From Opisthocomus hoazin (Eukaryota; Chordata; Aves; Opisthocomiformes; Opisthocomidae): a stretch of 64,000 bases of DNA. Of the stretch, positions 47,611-61,269 are shown in pieces. Numbering within the stretch: position 1 is the stretch's first letter; every line of letters starts with the position of its first letter. The notes under the pieces are model-generated. The model did no database searches, had not been told where the DNA came from, and was given only the letters and a program-made list of their open reading frames with translations. The stretch is taken from assembly GCF_030867145.1 (NCBI RefSeq), contig NC_134442.1, positions 7,083,001-7,147,000 on the forward strand, in the 5' to 3' direction. A program made the translations under genes and the position numbers.

Positions 47611-48260
47611 TGTAACCACAGTGATGGAATTAGTTAATCATAAAGCACGAACAATGCTGCTATGTCTCTTGTACAGCCCTACCCATCTGAACATTAGGTC
47701 TGGGAACAGAGGGTTTAGTCCCTAGGTAATCATTAACGTTAAACAATAATGGTGAAGGGGATTTTTTTAATAGAAATAGCGTTACCAAATGATTGCAGGT
47801 GTATTTGTGGTACCTATCTATTGTGTGAATTAATTGAAGCAAAAAGTCATACATCTCTCCCCAAAGAAGGTAGTTTCAATTAAAACCAGCAGGTGCCTAG
47901 AACTGGTCAAGATGACCCGTGCCGCAGGGACAAGAGCCAGAAGAGGACTGAGTTTGCGCAGAAACTGTGATGAAGAGGATAAGCCTTCATCTTAGGACCC
48001 CCGACGACCACCACTAGGAGGCACTGCGCAAGTGCGGGTGGGAGGAGTGTATGAAAATGAACTGATTTGACTATGAAAGAAAGGGCTTATGTAATCAGAT
48101 GAATATGTATATTTTGATCTATATAAACTGCACGGAAAGGGTATGGGGTATGCACGTTCGGCGGAATTATCCCCCATGCATCCGACGTCGCAATAAAGAA
48201 TGCCTGCCTTTTAACACTACATTGGTGTTACGAGGTTTTATTCCCGGATTTTCGGTGACA
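47611..48260 (+). repeat. 3' LTR of retrovirus copy II
   Basis: Same alleles as the 3' LTR of copy I apart from isolated differences (for example GGTGTTACGAGG near its end); followed by ACCT. Confidence 0.9.
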
Positions 48261-48670
48261 ACCTCAGGGCAGACACTGGACGGCAGCCACGTCCTGCCCC
48301 TCCTCACCACCCTGCAGGCTGCTGCGGGGTCGCTGGGGCTGCGCGGAGGGGATGTGGGGGAGCCGATGGCCCCAGGGCAAGCATCACCCCCACCCAGCCT
48401 TGTCCACCCCACCGCCACCCCGGCGGCCTCACCATCATGGAGACGGGGGGTTCCAGAACACGGGGACAGCTGGGGGGTGCAGAGGAGACAGAGAGGAGCG
48501 CTGCAAGGGGGGAGGAGGGGCCCTGGGCCTGGTCCAGGGGCTGCTCGGCCTCGGGGCAGGCCCCACAGGAGCCATGGTGAAGCTGGGCCTGGCTGCAATC
48601 GGGGCCCGCCTCCTTCCCATGTAGTCTTGGCCGGCAGAGGTCGGGAGGGCTGTCAGTCTCCTCCCCTGAG

Positions 48671-49236
48671 GTGCTGCTGCCTCTGATTGGCCCCCTTGTG
48701 GTCAGGCTGCTGGGTTACAGTGCCTGCCCTTCACCTGAGGGAATGACCTGCCATTGGCTGCCAGGGCTGTCACTCTGCCCAGATGCAATGCCCACCCGCC
48801 CCTGAGGTGCTGCTGCCTCTGATTGGACCCCAGGTGGTCAGGCTGTTGGGCTGCAGTGCCTGCCCTTCACCTGAAGTGATGACCTGCCATTGGCTGACAG
48901 TGCTGTCACTCTGCCCAGATGCAGTGCCCACCCTCCCCTGAGGTGACGCTGCCTCTGATTGGCCCCCTTGTGGTCAGGCTGCTGGGTTACAGTGCCTGCC
49001 CTTCACCTGAGGGAATGACCTGCCATTGGCTGCCAGGGCTGTCACTCTGCCCAGATGCAATGCCCACCCGCCCCTGAGGTGCTGCTGCCTCTGATTGGAC
49101 CCCAGGTGGTCAGGCTGCTGGGCTGCAGTGCCTGCCCTTCACCTGAAGTGATGACCTGCCATTGGCTGACAGTGCTGTCACTCTGCCCAGATGCAGTGCC
49201 CACCCTCCCCTGAGGTGCTGCTCTCCGCTATTGGCT
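48671..49236 (-). promoter_or_regulatory. Array of nine CCAAT boxes, unit II
   Basis: Same 67/69-bp spacing and box number as unit I, first box at 48686 and last at 49230. One GCTGTTGG variant replaces GCTGCTGG between boxes; all boxes are kept. Confidence 0.55.
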
Positions 49237-50745
49237 GCCTGAGGGGCCGCTCTCCCCTCCGCCGGTGCCTGCCCTGCTCCCAGGCGATGTGGTGATGAAC
49301 TCCACAGGGTGGGCTGGGTGCTCGCGGTGACCCTGTGGGCACGGCAGAGCAGGGAGCTTCCGCTGGGGAGGCAGTGGCAGCCATCGCCCCGTCCAACCGC
49401 CCGCCCTGCAGGGCTGGCCCGGCCTGACAGCAGAGCATGGAGGGCACTGCCCAAAGGGCTCCTGGGCACGGACAGGCCGGGGGCACCGACCGCCTCTCAG
49501 GCAGCCTGTCCCAGCGCCCGGCCGCCCTCTCGGTGCAGAAACGGATCCTTGAGCCCAGCTGAACCCGCCCTGACGCAGCTCTGGGCCGTTCCCACGCATC
49601 CTGTCCCTGGACCCCAGCAGCAGAGCTCAGCACCTCCCTCTCACGTCCCCTCCTGGGGAAGCTGTGGAGAGCGGTGAAGTGGGACAGGGAAATACGCGGC
49701 TGTGGGCAAGAACAGACAGGTTGGGGCCCCAAAAATGAGGATTTTGGCCCTGAAAATGAGGCTTTGCAGGTGAGGACTCTGGACTGAGGCACAGGGAACC
49801 TTCCCCCGGCTCAGGGCAAGGCTGCGCCAGCCCAGAGCACGCAGGAGGTGGCCACCTCTGCACCGCGGCACGAGTGGCGACTCGCCGGCTTGGGAGAGCG
49901 CGGGGCCTTTCCATGCCCGGGGGTGTCTGGGGAGGGGGCAGGCTGCCTAAAGCGTCTCCCCTCCTCCTCCCCTCCAGGTCTCTGTGCTCCAGCGGGGCAG
50001 CTGGGGCTCTGCTGTAAGGACACCCGGGGTCAGCATGCGCTGTGCTGCCTTGGGCTGCTGGGAAGGGATGGCATTGGGATGCTCCCCGGGCAACCCTGCT
50101 TCCCCCGGGGGCTGCCATTTCCCATTTTCCCACCCAGCTGCCAGGCAGCCATGCTGCTGTCGGAGGGGCAGGCTCTGCTCCAGGCCCCGGCTGAGGTGAG
50201 GCTGACACTGCCCTACCAAAGCCCTCCTGCTACACAGCTGTGGGATTCTGGGAGAAGGTGAGCACACAGGGTGTGTGCAAAGCAGTAACATTTGAGCACC
50301 TGCTTCTTGTCAGCATCCACACCTTCCCGAGCTCACACTCCTTCTGTCTCCTCCTCTGGTGATATTTCCACATTTCTTCTCTCAGTCTAGGTTTCTCCTG
50401 GAGAAGAGAGGTTGTACAATATGTTGGAAATACCTGTGGTTGTGCCACCCCTACACAAAGAAAAACTTTTTCTTCACGATTCAGGAGCTTAGCCCAGACG
50501 TATCAAGCACATTACCCAGGACTAGGAGCCAGGAGATTCCAGAAGCTGAGTTTCAGCTCTAGAGAAGAGTTGTTTTGTGATCTGGGATGACCCCACCTTC
50601 CTCCATCACTTTCTCTGTTGGCCAAATGACCAGTGAAACGCCAGCCTGCCTGAGGTGAAGCTGAAGGACTTGTTTCTCTTGGTAACGGCTTGGGCTGGCA
50701 GAAGTCACTCTGTGCCTGCCAAACAAGTCCCTTTTGGGAACTCAC

Positions 50746-51545
50746 CTCTTGCAGTCGTGGAACCCCAGCCACTGACGTAGCAGCTTCTCAGCTGCGACAC
50801 TCTCAGCCAGGCGTCGGGCACACAGGCAAGCTGCACGTAGTAGCCGCACAGGACAGGCTGGTCCAATTCCAGCAAGGCAATGTCGTTCCTCTGCGTGATG
50901 TTGTAGTAGTGCTCGTGAACCAGTAGCCGCTTAATAGTGCGCACTTGGGTCTCAGGGCCCAGCTGAGTCAAGTGGCTGGCCCCGATCACCACGTGCCACA
51001 TGGTGATGTGCCTGCAAGGCAGGTGGAGAGAGGGGTCAGAGGGAGCGCAGCCACGTGCTGCAAGCAGCCCAGCAGTTGCCTGCCTTCTGCTGCACAGGGC
51101 AGAGAGGAAGGCAGCGCTACGGAGGGTGCGACTGCCCTAGCACGCCTTGGGCACAAGGAGTGTCGGGCGGGAGGCTGCTAGGAAGCCGTGGCGTGAGCCC
51201 AGCCCTCTCGCGAGCAGTCTCTCAGCTGGGCTTGGCAGTGCCCAGGCACTGGGCGTGCTGCAGGGAAGCGGGATGGCGCTAGCACGTGCTGCTGTGGAGC
51301 GGGCACGTGCTAGTGCTGTGGGGCTGTTCCCTGGTCCTCCTTACCCGGGCGTGATGAAGCAGTGGGCTGCTGTCAGCACCCACTGTGGGCTGATGAGAGA
51401 CCCTCCGCAGACATGCGCCATGCCTCCTATGATGGGCTTCTGGATGCTGACGATCCAGGGCCAGGCCCCTAGCTGGGCATCGGTGCCACCCACGACGCGT
51501 GACATGCCGTAGTAAGAATCCACGGGCCGGTGCCCGCAGGTCCCT
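50746..51545 (-). pseudogene. Acrosin fragment, copy 7 (exons 3 and 2 only)
   Basis: Exon 3 (50746-51011) and exon 2 (51345-51545), open and with intact splice sites; homology to the acrosin unit ends at about 51633, as in copy 6. Unlike copy 6 it has GTG at VDSYYG and the GATGAGAGACC form seen in copies 1-4, but shares GCAGCCACGTGC with copy 5 in intron 2. This mixture of variants points to exchange with array copies after the fragment formed. No catalytic Ser exon is present. Confidence 0.85.
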
Positions 51546-51971
51546 CTGTAAGCAGAAACTGATGAATGTCCTGCTCAGTGGCTTGCTGCTGTTCAGGCTG
51601 CAGGTCAGCCCCCTTCCCCCCCACCAGGCGCTGCCCAGCTCCAGGCCTGCAGCTCTGCACTGGTCCCGGGGCAGATGTCTCCAGCCCGGGGGTCTCCAGG
51701 GCCAGCCCGTGCCCCATCGCTCAGCACCCCACGCCTGTCCCCCTCTTCCCGCACCCTCTGCCCCCACGTCTCGGGGCGCTGCTCCCCGACCAGCCTGCAC
51801 TGCTGGGCGCAGCCTCGCGACGGTGGCACCCAAAACCCTGCTCCTGCACAGAGTCACGACGTGGTGCTGCTCTCTGCACCAGCCCAGGGTCGCACCCTGC
51901 CCCAGCAGAGCCCCAACAAGTGCAGCCAGGGGAAGCGCAGAGTCCTGGCCCTGGGGAGGTCACTACCAATA

Positions 51972-52803
51972 GAGCTTTGGATCCTAAAAAGATGCTTTCT
52001 GCTCTGAAAGTGAGGGTTTAAACCCTAACAAGGGAACGGTGTGCCCTAAGAAAGTCTATGGCTAATAAAAGACAGCTTTGGACCCAAAAAAATGAGGATT
52101 TCCGCCCTGCAAATAAGGCTCTGGGATCTAAAATGGATGGAGAGTGTCTACAAATGACGCTTTGGGCCCTGCAAAGGAGGGGAACCTCTTGGTTCCTCTG
52201 TTGCCCCATAAAACGAAACACTCCAGTGCAGGCCTAGAGCTGTAAGAGGGGTTTGGCCCTAGAAGTGAGACTTTGGACTCTCCAAAAAAGAGTTTGGGCC
52301 TGAAGCATGGGGCGTTGGGATGTGAAAATAAGGCTTTGGAAATGAAAATGAGATGCTGAACCCTCAAATCAGGACTTTTGCCCTCACATGATGTTTTGGT
52401 GCCAAAAGCTAGGGCTCTGTATGCTAAAAACAGGTCTTTGGAGCCTCCAAATGAGGCTTCGGTCATTAAACAAGTGAGGCTTTGTACCCAAAATGAGCAG
52501 TTTGGATGCTAAAATGAGGCTTTGGACCCTCCAGCTTGCCGACTGGATCCTCTAAGTCAGGCTATGGATCCAGATAATGAGGCTTTGGTGCCATGAAAGG
52601 AGACTTTAGACCCTACAAATAAGGCTTTGGACTCTAAAAAGGAGCCCTTTGACACTCAAATCAGACTTTGGGCCTTCAAGAGAATGCTTTGGTCCCTTAA
52701 AAGGAGTCTGTGAATTGTAAAAGCGAAGCTTGCAACTTATCAATGAGGGTTTGACCCTGCAAAGGAGGGTTTGGACCCTAAAAAAAGGCTTTGTGCCCTC
52801 CAG
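51972..52803 (+). repeat. Degenerate ~21-bp minisatellite, block A of unit III
   Basis: Copy of the block at 39361-40192 at an offset of 12,611 bp. Confidence 0.8.
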
Positions 52804-53700
52804 ATGGTGCTATCACCATCGACCTCTTGTAGGACAGAAAGAGGTCTTGTGAGGCAGCAGTTGCGTCCCACTGTGCAGGCTTTGAGCCAGCCCTGGGGAC
52901 TCAGCTGACCAGCAGGTTGTCACTGGAGGACACTGGGGCTGCAAGGGTACGCATTTCCCAGCCATCACTTAGCTGCAGGGAGATCTGCTTTGACGGCCCC
53001 AGGCCAGAAGGACACGCACTGCACAGGCGGGCATTCACAGAGGCGTCTCTTGGACTTGCCAGGGCAGGAATCACCGAGGGCAGAGGACAACAGCCCAAGA
53101 GCAGGGAAGTGCTGGCCTGTTTTTCAAGCCAAGGCGGCAAATTCACCTGCAGGGGCTCTCCTGAGCAGCGGCACAAGTGCCAGCTGGCTGAAAGCATGCA
53201 CAGCTCGCTCAAGGGCTGGGCTGAGTGCTTCGTGCCCCACTAACGCAGGGCAAAAACAAAGCGTGCTCACCTCGCCTGAACGAGCGGCTGCAGAGCTGTC
53301 ACTCCCCGGGTCCAGGCGGGATCTCCACGTGTGCCCTGGGACACCCACGGGTGCGTACGCTGGAGCCGCACACTTCCCATGCCTGGTGACGGAGGGCTCC
53401 ACGCACGCCGGAGGAGCTGGAGAGCAGCAAGGCAGACGCTCAGTGCCCTCAGCACCAGGGCCGAGCCCTGCTCTCGCAGCAGGACGGGGCAGAGCCATCT
53501 CCCCGTTCCCCTGGGCAGCTGTCCCCAGCGCTCCACAGGAAAACTGCCAGGGCGGTGTGTTAGGGGTTGGAAGGGACCTCTGTGGGTCATCGCGTGGGCA
53601 GCGGTGTGCAGAGCAACGGCGGGCTGAGGGCAGCCGAGGCAGGAGAGCAGCCTTGCGCTCAGTGGGACCAGGCTGCTCTCTGCTCTGCCACCAAAGCTAA

Positions 53701-54566
53701 GACTTTGGAAAGTCAAAATGATGCTTTGGATGCTAGAAATATAGCTCTGGAGCCTAAAAAGAGGCTTTCTGCCTCCAAAATGAGAGTTAGGACCCTCAAA
53801 ATGGAACTGTGGGCCCTAAAAGAAGGTTGTGAGTGATAAAAGACAGGTTTGGATCCCATAAACGAGGGCTTCAGCCCTGAAAATGGGGCTCTGGGCACTC
53901 CAAAGGATAGGCTAGATGCTACAAGGGACGCTTTAGACCCTGAAAAGGAGGGGAACGACTTGGTTCCTCCATGGCCTCCAGAAATGGAGATTTCGTCCCA
54001 AATAGAGGGCTCTGGGCACTTCCAGTGGAGGCTTTCAGGTGTAAAAGAGGGCTTGGGACCCTTCAAAGTAGAGTTTAGACCCGCCAAAGGATAGCTTGGG
54101 GCTTAAGAATGCAACATTGGGCCCTGAAAATGGGGCTTTGGAAATTACATTGAGGCATTGAACCCTGAACTTCTGATGGTTTTAAGCCCTGAAGTGATGC
54201 TTTGGGTTTGAAAATCAGGGCTTTGTACTGTTGAAATGGGATTTTAGACCCTCAGAATGAAGCTTGGGACATCAAACAAACAAGGCTTCTAAGTCTAAAG
54301 GAGCAGTTTTGATTCTACATGGAGGCTTTGGCTCCTGAAAAGCAGGGTTTTGAAGATAAAGATGAGGGTTGAGACCTCAAATGGAGACTTTGGACCCTAT
54401 AAACAATGCTTTGAACTCTGAAAAGGAGGCTCTGCACCTTCAAAATGATGCTATGAGCCCTGGGTTTGGAACTTAGAAATGAGGGTTTGTACCCTGAAAA
54501 GGAGGCTTTGGGTCCTAAAAAGAAGGCATTAAAACCTACAATAAAAGTTTGGACACTAAAGATGAG
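53701..54566 (+). repeat. Degenerate ~21-bp minisatellite, block B of unit III
   Basis: Copy of 41090-41954 with one added base near 54020. That base changes which short frames stay open, which supports the view that these frames are not coding. Confidence 0.8.
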
Positions 54567-54619
54567 TCCTGGAGACCAAGCGCCACCCCCACCCCGTCCC
54601 TTGGCAATGACAGACTCAC

Positions 54620-54790
54620 AGCTGAGGATGGTGGCCCTCTTGCAGGGGCGGGCGCTGGCGGCGGCGGGGCAGAGAGCGGTGCAGAGGAGGTGCAGGCGGC
54701 CTCGCTGTCGCAGCCCTCGTGGAGGCAGCGGCAGGTCTGGCCCCGTCTCAGCAGGGCGGGCAGCGTCAGGAAGGAGATGATGTGCAGGAG
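54620..54790 (-). other. Candidate exon of an unrecognised minus-strand gene (unit III)
   Basis: Third copy of the 57-codon segment, unchanged in frame and splice consensus. The ATGATG start is altered here: the bases preceding the putative donor differ from units I and II (CTCAGCATCATGG on the plus strand), so this copy would lack the same exon 1 donor. Confidence 0.2.
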
Positions 54791-54879
54791 CTGTGGGGAT
54801 GGGGGAGAGCATCAGCCCTGGGACGCCCCTGCTTCGGGGGGCAGACCCCAGCCCCACATCCCCCCCGTCCTCGCCACCT

Positions 54880-55529
54880 TGTAACCACAGTGATGGAATT
54901 AGTTAATCATAAAGCACGAACAATGCTGCTATGTCTCTTGTACAGCCCTACCCATCTGAACATTAGGTCTGGGAACAGAGGGTTTAGTCCCTAGGTAATC
55001 ATTAACGTTAAACAATAATGGTGAAGGGGATTTTTTTAATAGAAATAGCGTTACCAAATGATTGCAGGTGTATTTGTGGTACCTATCTATTGTGTGAATT
55101 AATTGAAGCAAAAAGTCATACATCTCCCCCCAAAGAAGGTAGTTTCAATTAAAACCAGCAGGTGCCTAGAACTGGTCAAGACGACCCGTGCCGCAGGGAC
55201 AAGAGCCAGAAGAGGACTGAGTTTGCGCAGAAACTGTGACGAAGAGGATAAGCCTTCATCTTAGGACCCCTGACGACCACCACTAGGAGGCACTGCGCAA
55301 GTGCGGGTGGGAGGAGTGTATGAAAATGAACTGATTTGACTATGAAAGAAAGGGCTTATGTAATCAGATGAATATGTATATTTTGATCTATATAAACTGC
55401 ACGGAAAGGGTATGGGGTATGCACGTTCGGCGGAATTATCCCCCGTGCATCCGACGTCGCAATAAAGAATGCCTGCCTTTTAACACTACATTGGTGTGAC
55501 GAGGTTTTATTCCCGGATTTTCGGTGACA
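54880..55529 (+). repeat. 5' LTR of retrovirus copy III
   Basis: Shares its diagnostic variants with the 5' LTR of copy II, consistent with unit II and unit III being recent copies of each other in this part. Confidence 0.9.
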
Positions 55530-58500
55530 GTTTCTGGCGACCCAGATGGGACCCTGCTTGTGAATACCGACGGATCCGCGGGATCACGGGACCTCCAGCC
55601 GGCATCGAGGGATTCTCGAGGAGAACCTCTGATCCCCGGACCAAAGGATTCCAAGTAAGTCCCCTGGAATTTAATTAAGGCATTCTTTAGGTATAATATA
55701 CGCCTGCTCGTAAATCGTGGTGAAAACCTCGTAGAGTTGGGCTGAAAGGTACCTTTGTGGAAAGTCTCTGCTCGGTGAAAGCCGGTGGAGCGGGGCCCAA
55801 GGGGGAGGTCTTCAACAGGGGGTTGAAGTCTCCAGGATCTCAGCAGGGGGCTGGGATCCCAAAAGGGAGCTCCAACAAGGGTTGGGGTCCCTCTGATTAG
55901 TGTTTGTGATATAGTGCACAATCACTACCACTGGTCATTTGAAGGATGGGCACCTTTCCGAGTAAAAGACCCATGCCAAGGGACACGCCTTTGGGATGTA
56001 TTTTAAAGCACTGGAAAGAACTGGGGGGGGGCCCTTTAACTCGGAAGCAGTTAATTGAGTATTGTAATCATCGGTGGCCGTTATATACTCTAGATGACGG
56101 GGAGAAGTGGCCGGAGGATGGGACACTGTGTTATAATACCATTTTGCAATTAATGTTGTTTTGTAAAAGGGAAAATAAATAGAAAAAAATGACATATGTA
56201 GATTTGTTTTTCTCGTTAAGAAATCATTCGAAATGGCAAAGGCAGTGTAGGATACATCCGCGCGGTTCTATGGTAATGGCTTTAAAGAAAGGAAACTGCG
56301 AAAAGGGTTCAAAGAAATGTTGCGTCGCTTGTAGTGTTGGCAAAGAGTGTTTGAAATATGAGCCTGAGGAGGATGATGTTGAATTAATAGTGGCACCGCA
56401 TCGGAGATGGGGGGATAATTAGGAAGAGGAATCCGAGATCGTTAGCCCTTCCACCTCCCCTCTGGGGGAGGGTGCGAGAGGATTTAGCCCGGTTTCGGGA
56501 AGGACACAGGGAAGGACGGGGCGGGGGGGGGGGTACCAGAATCGGCTTCTCCCCTCCAAGCCCCTCTCTGAAAAGACAGAGAATGAGGAAGTAAAATTTT
56601 TAATAAATACAAGAACCACTTATTTGGTATTAAACACATGTAAAGGGAAATATAGTCATAAATCTGTAGATGTTGTTGGTGCGACAGGGTAAAAAGAAAA
56701 TTAACCTTTCTTAGAGCTGTTGAAATTAAGAAAACAGTGGGTAACTCACCAGTTTCTATATATGCCTGAATGTCCGTTGCCTTTGTTAAGACAAGATTTA
56801 TTAAGCAAATTAGAGGCACAAATAACTTTAAAAAAAAATGAAAAAATTAAATTATTGATACCAGAATCAAAAGCCGTAGAGGCAAGGGTGTTTGTGTTAC
56901 AGGATTCTTTTAAGGAGGAACAAATTCCAGAAGAGGTGGAAAACGCAGTAATCCTGCTTGGTTTAGGCAAATGAAGTTCCGGGACAGTCCAAATTGGCAG
57001 AACTGGTAAAAGTGACCTTAAAACCTGGATCCAAACCGGTAAGACAAAAATAATATCCTATTAAGTGGGAGGCACGAAAAGAATTAAAGGGGTTAATCAT
57101 GAAATTTTTGGAATATAGGCTTTTGGTAGAATGCGAGTCAAAATACAACACACCTATACTACCGGTAAAGAAACCTGGAGGACGAGAATATCGACTAGTC
57201 CAGGATCTAAGAGCTATAAATCAAATAGTTCAAGATATACACCCAGTAGTGGCCAATCCCTATACTTTATTGACATCCCTGAAAGAGGAGCATAAATGGT
57301 TTACTGTACTAGATTTAAAGAATACCTTCTTTTGCATACCTCTGGATGCACAAAGTCAAAGCATATTTGCTTTTGAATGGAAGAGCCCTGCAACAGAACG
57401 AAAGATACAACTGACATGGACTATACTTCCACAAGGATTTAAAAATAGCCCCACAATATTTGGAAAACTGTTTGTCCATAAAAGACAACATCTGGCCCTT
57501 GGAGTGCTGGCACAACGTCTGGGATCCTGGAAGCAGCCAGTAGGATACCTCTCTAAACAACTTGACAACGTGAGTAAAGGATGGCCGGGATGTTTGCGCG
57601 CCGTGGCAGCGACGGTATTGCTAATTCAGGAAGCTTGAAAATTGACTATGGGCCAAAAGATGGTGGTGTATGTACCACACATGGTGGTAACTGTTCTAGA
57701 ACAAAAGGGGGGTCATTGGCTGTCCCCCAGCAGAATGCTAAAATATCAGGTTGTCTTGCCAGAGCAGGATGATATGGAACTAAAAACCACAACCATCGTA
57801 AATCCAGCAATGTTTCTGTCAACGAAAAATCCAACAGAAAATCTAGAACATGACTGCCTGCTAACTGTTGAACAAGTCTATTCCAGCAGACCGGACCTGA
57901 GGGATGAGCCTCTGGAAAATCCTGATTTCGAATTGTTCACGGATGGAAGCAGCTTTGTGAAAGAAGAAAGACGAACGGCCGGATACGCTGTTGTCACCAC
58001 CACCGAGGTACTGGAGTCAGGAACGCTACCTGCAAATACCTCGGCACAGAAAGCAGAACTGGTGGCATTGAGGCAAGCCTTGCGAATGGCAGAAGAAAAA
58101 AGGGTAAATATATGGACTGACTCTAAATATGCATTTGGTGTAATTCATGCTCATGAAGCCATCTGGAAAGAAAGAGGACTGCTCTCAGCCCAAGGTTCAT
58201 CGATAAAACATAAAGAAAAAATCCTTCAGCTCCTCGAAGAGGCGCAGAAACCAAAGAAAGTGGCAGTGATGCACTGCAAGGCTCATCAATTTGGTCGGAC
58301 AACTATAAACATAAGTAATCGATTGGCAGACAAAACAACAAAAGAGACTGCTAAACAAAGTATCTTTGCACTAATACCAGTAAAACAAATAAAAATCCCA
58401 AATCTGAAACAAAATACAGTAAATTGGATGAACAATTGACAGAACAATTAAAGGCATCACAAAATACAGAAGAGTGGTGGGTAACACCAAAAAAGCAGAT

Positions 58501-60222
58501 AACAATAACCCCGCAAGTCATGATAGAACTTGCGAAAAAAAACATACACAGACACATTGGGGTGTAGATGCTATAATCTCGAGCCTAAAATCATCTGCAG
58601 TGTGTGTAGGAATGACAGAAGTAATGAAATCTATAATAACTAAGTGTCCAATTTGTCTCAAAAATAATCCTTTAAATCGGAAAAGAGCACCCCTAGGAAT
58701 AACAAAACAGGATAACACCCCAGAAAATTATTGACAAGTTGATTTTTCTGAACTGCCCAGGCAGAATGGATTCAAGTATCTATTAGTATTAATTAATACT
58801 TTTTCTGGATGGCCGGAAGCCTTTCCTTGTCACACCAACAAAGCGAAAAAAGTAGTTAAAATATTGTTAAAAAAAATAATACCAAGGTTTAGGGTACCAA
58901 TTGGCATGTCTTCCGATAGGGGACCACATTTTGTAACAAAAATAGTTCAGCAAGTAAATAAAATTTTAAGAATAAATTAAGATTTACATACCCCCTGGAG
59001 GCCACAATCAAGTGGGAAAATTGAAAGAATAAACCAAACATTAAAAAGACAAATAAATAAAATTTGTCAAAAAGTGTCTTTAAAATGGCCACAAGCTTTA
59101 CCATTAGCACTTCTGAGAATCAGAATCCAACCAAGATCTAAAGATGGTGTAAGTCCATACGAAATTTTGTATGGCAAACCTTATCAGACTCCTTTAATCC
59201 CAGGGGATATAAAAATAACAAGGGAAACAGATTTAAAAATGTATTTGGTTTCTTTAGGAAAAACACTTGAAGCACTCCGAAAATACATTGTGCTGACCAA
59301 ATCGCTTGCTTTGGATACCCCTGTGCATCAGTATCAACCAGGTGATTTCATGTACATAAGAACTTGGAACTCTGAACCACTGCAAAAAAAGTGGAAAGAA
59401 CCTTTTCAGGTACTGTTAACAACTTACACTGCAATCAAAGTAGAAGGGGTGGAACCGTAGATACACTACACTCGAGTGAAGAAGGCCCCTTCGTGGAGAG
59501 TCATCAATAGAGATCCAGAGACTGCAAAACTGACTTTGAAATATATCTAAAAAGAGTAGTTATTACTGTAAAATGCGAGGAGACTGTATCTCGATCTGAA
59601 AACTGATGATACTAAGAACACTGTTCAGTGTATTAGAAGTAAGAACAAAAAACGTTAATTCACTGCCAATAAAAGCAAAACAATTAATATACCTCCTAAG
59701 GAGGACTCCAGAAAAAATTTGATGATCGGGCTTATAGAAGAATTTGCAAATTTACAAAATGTGACCCAAATAACTACATGTCTTCCAATCCCAAGGGCGG
59801 TAGGAAAATCAGTCCCATGAAGAAATTCAACAAGACATGCAAGAAAATTGGCTTGATAAAATTTTTAATGGATTCAGGTGGAATATTAGTTCTTGGGTCA
59901 AATCTTTAGTCGGTACCGGACTGCTTTTACTGGTAGTAGTTTTAATAATAATACTGCTCATTTATTATTGTCTAAAAAAGGAACTCACCAACAGAACAGC
60001 TTTTAATCAAATGATTATTCAGGCTATTGCAAGAAGACAAAACCTTAGTGAGTCGGTTGTAACACTTCCACCACCCTATAGCGAAACAAGTGGACTATAA
60101 GTGTAGTGTTGTAATTTTGAAAAGTATATTTTAATAGTATTTAATCATTATATGATCAAAAAAAAATTTAATTCTGGAAGTATTGAAAAGATAATTATTT
60201 CAAAACTTCCAAAGGGGGGAAA

Positions 60223-60872
60223 TGTAACCACAGTGATGGAATTAGTTAATCATAAAGCACGAACAATGCTGCTATGTCTCTTGTACAGCCCTACCCATCT
60301 GAACATTAGGTCTGGGAACAGAGGGTTTAGTCCCTAGGTAATCATTAACGTTAAACAATAATGGTGAAGGGGATTTTTTTAATAGAAATAGCGTTACCAA
60401 ATGATTGCAGGTGTATTTGTGGTACCTATCTATTGTGTGAATTAATTGAAGCAAAAAGTCATACATCTCTCCCCAAAGAAGGTAGTTTCAATTAAAACCA
60501 GCAGGTGCCTAGAACTGGTCAAGATGACCCGTGCCGCAGGGACAAGAGCCAGAAGAGGACTGAGTTTGCGCAGAAACTGTGATGAAGAGGATAAGCCTTC
60601 ATCTTAGGACCCCCGACGACCACCACTAGGAGGCACTGCGCAAGTGCGGGTGGGAGGAGTGTATGAAAATGAACTGATTTGACTATGAAAGAAAGGGCTT
60701 ATGTAATCAGATGAATATGTATATTTTGATCTATATAAACTGCACGGAAAGGGTATGGGGTATGCACGTTCGGCGGAATTATCCCCCATGCATCCGACGT
60801 CGCAATAAAGAATGCCTGCCTTTTAACACTACATTGGTGTGACGAGGTTTTATTCCCGGATTTTCGGTGACA
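60223..60872 (+). repeat. 3' LTR of retrovirus copy III
   Basis: Same as the 3' LTR of copy I by eye; preceded by the purine tract and followed by ACCT. Confidence 0.9.
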
Positions 60873-61269
60873 ACCTCAGGGCAGACACGTCCTGCCCCTC
60901 CTCACCACCCTGCAGGCTGCTGCGGGGTCGCTGGGGCTGCGCGGAGGGGATGTGGGGGAGCCGATGGCCCCAGGGCAAGCATCACCCCCACCCAGCCTTG
61001 TCCACCCCACCGCCACCCCGGCGGCCTCAGCATCATGGAGACGGGGGGTTCCAGAACACGGGGACAGCTGGGGGGTGCAGAGGAGACAGAGAGGAGCGCT
61101 GCAAGGGGGGAGGAGGGGCCCTGGGCCTGGTCCAGGGGCTGCTCGGCCTCGGGGAACGCCCCACAGGAGCCATGGTGAAGCTGGGCCTGGCTGCAATCGG
61201 GGCCCGCCTCCTTCCCATGTAGTCTTGGCCGGCAGAGGTCGGGAGGGCTGTCAGTCTCCTCCCCTGAGG

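Larger units (their letters stand above)
42268..48260 (+). mobile_element. Class I endogenous retrovirus fossil, copy II
   Basis: 5.99 kb with 650-bp LTRs at both ends, the same ACCT target duplication and the same flanks as copy I. It is therefore a product of unit duplication and not a new insertion. Parts are as in copy I: gag remnant near 43.3-43.8 kb, pol-derived region 43.9-46.9 kb, env anchor 47.2-47.5 kb. It is broken, with many interruptions; gag and env survive as remnants only. The two LTRs differ at about six positions by eye. Confidence 0.92.
39071..51681. repeat. 12.6-kb unit II
   Basis: Same order and nearly the same sequence as unit I (12,611 bp). Its gene-free parts are equivalent: GC-rich 39071-39359, exon-like GC-rich block 40193-41089, GC-rich 48265-48670 and 49240-50250, plain DNA 50251-50727. 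Differences from unit I are scattered single bases and small indels. Confidence 0.88.
54880..60872 (+). mobile_element. Class I endogenous retrovirus fossil, copy III
   Basis: 5.99 kb, LTRs of 650 bp at both ends, with the same ACCT duplication and flanking DNA as copies I and II. Remnants of gag, pol (reverse transcriptase, RNase H, integrase) and the env anchor lie in the same order. It is broken, with many interruptions. LTR divergence by eye is about six positions, like copy II. Confidence 0.92.
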
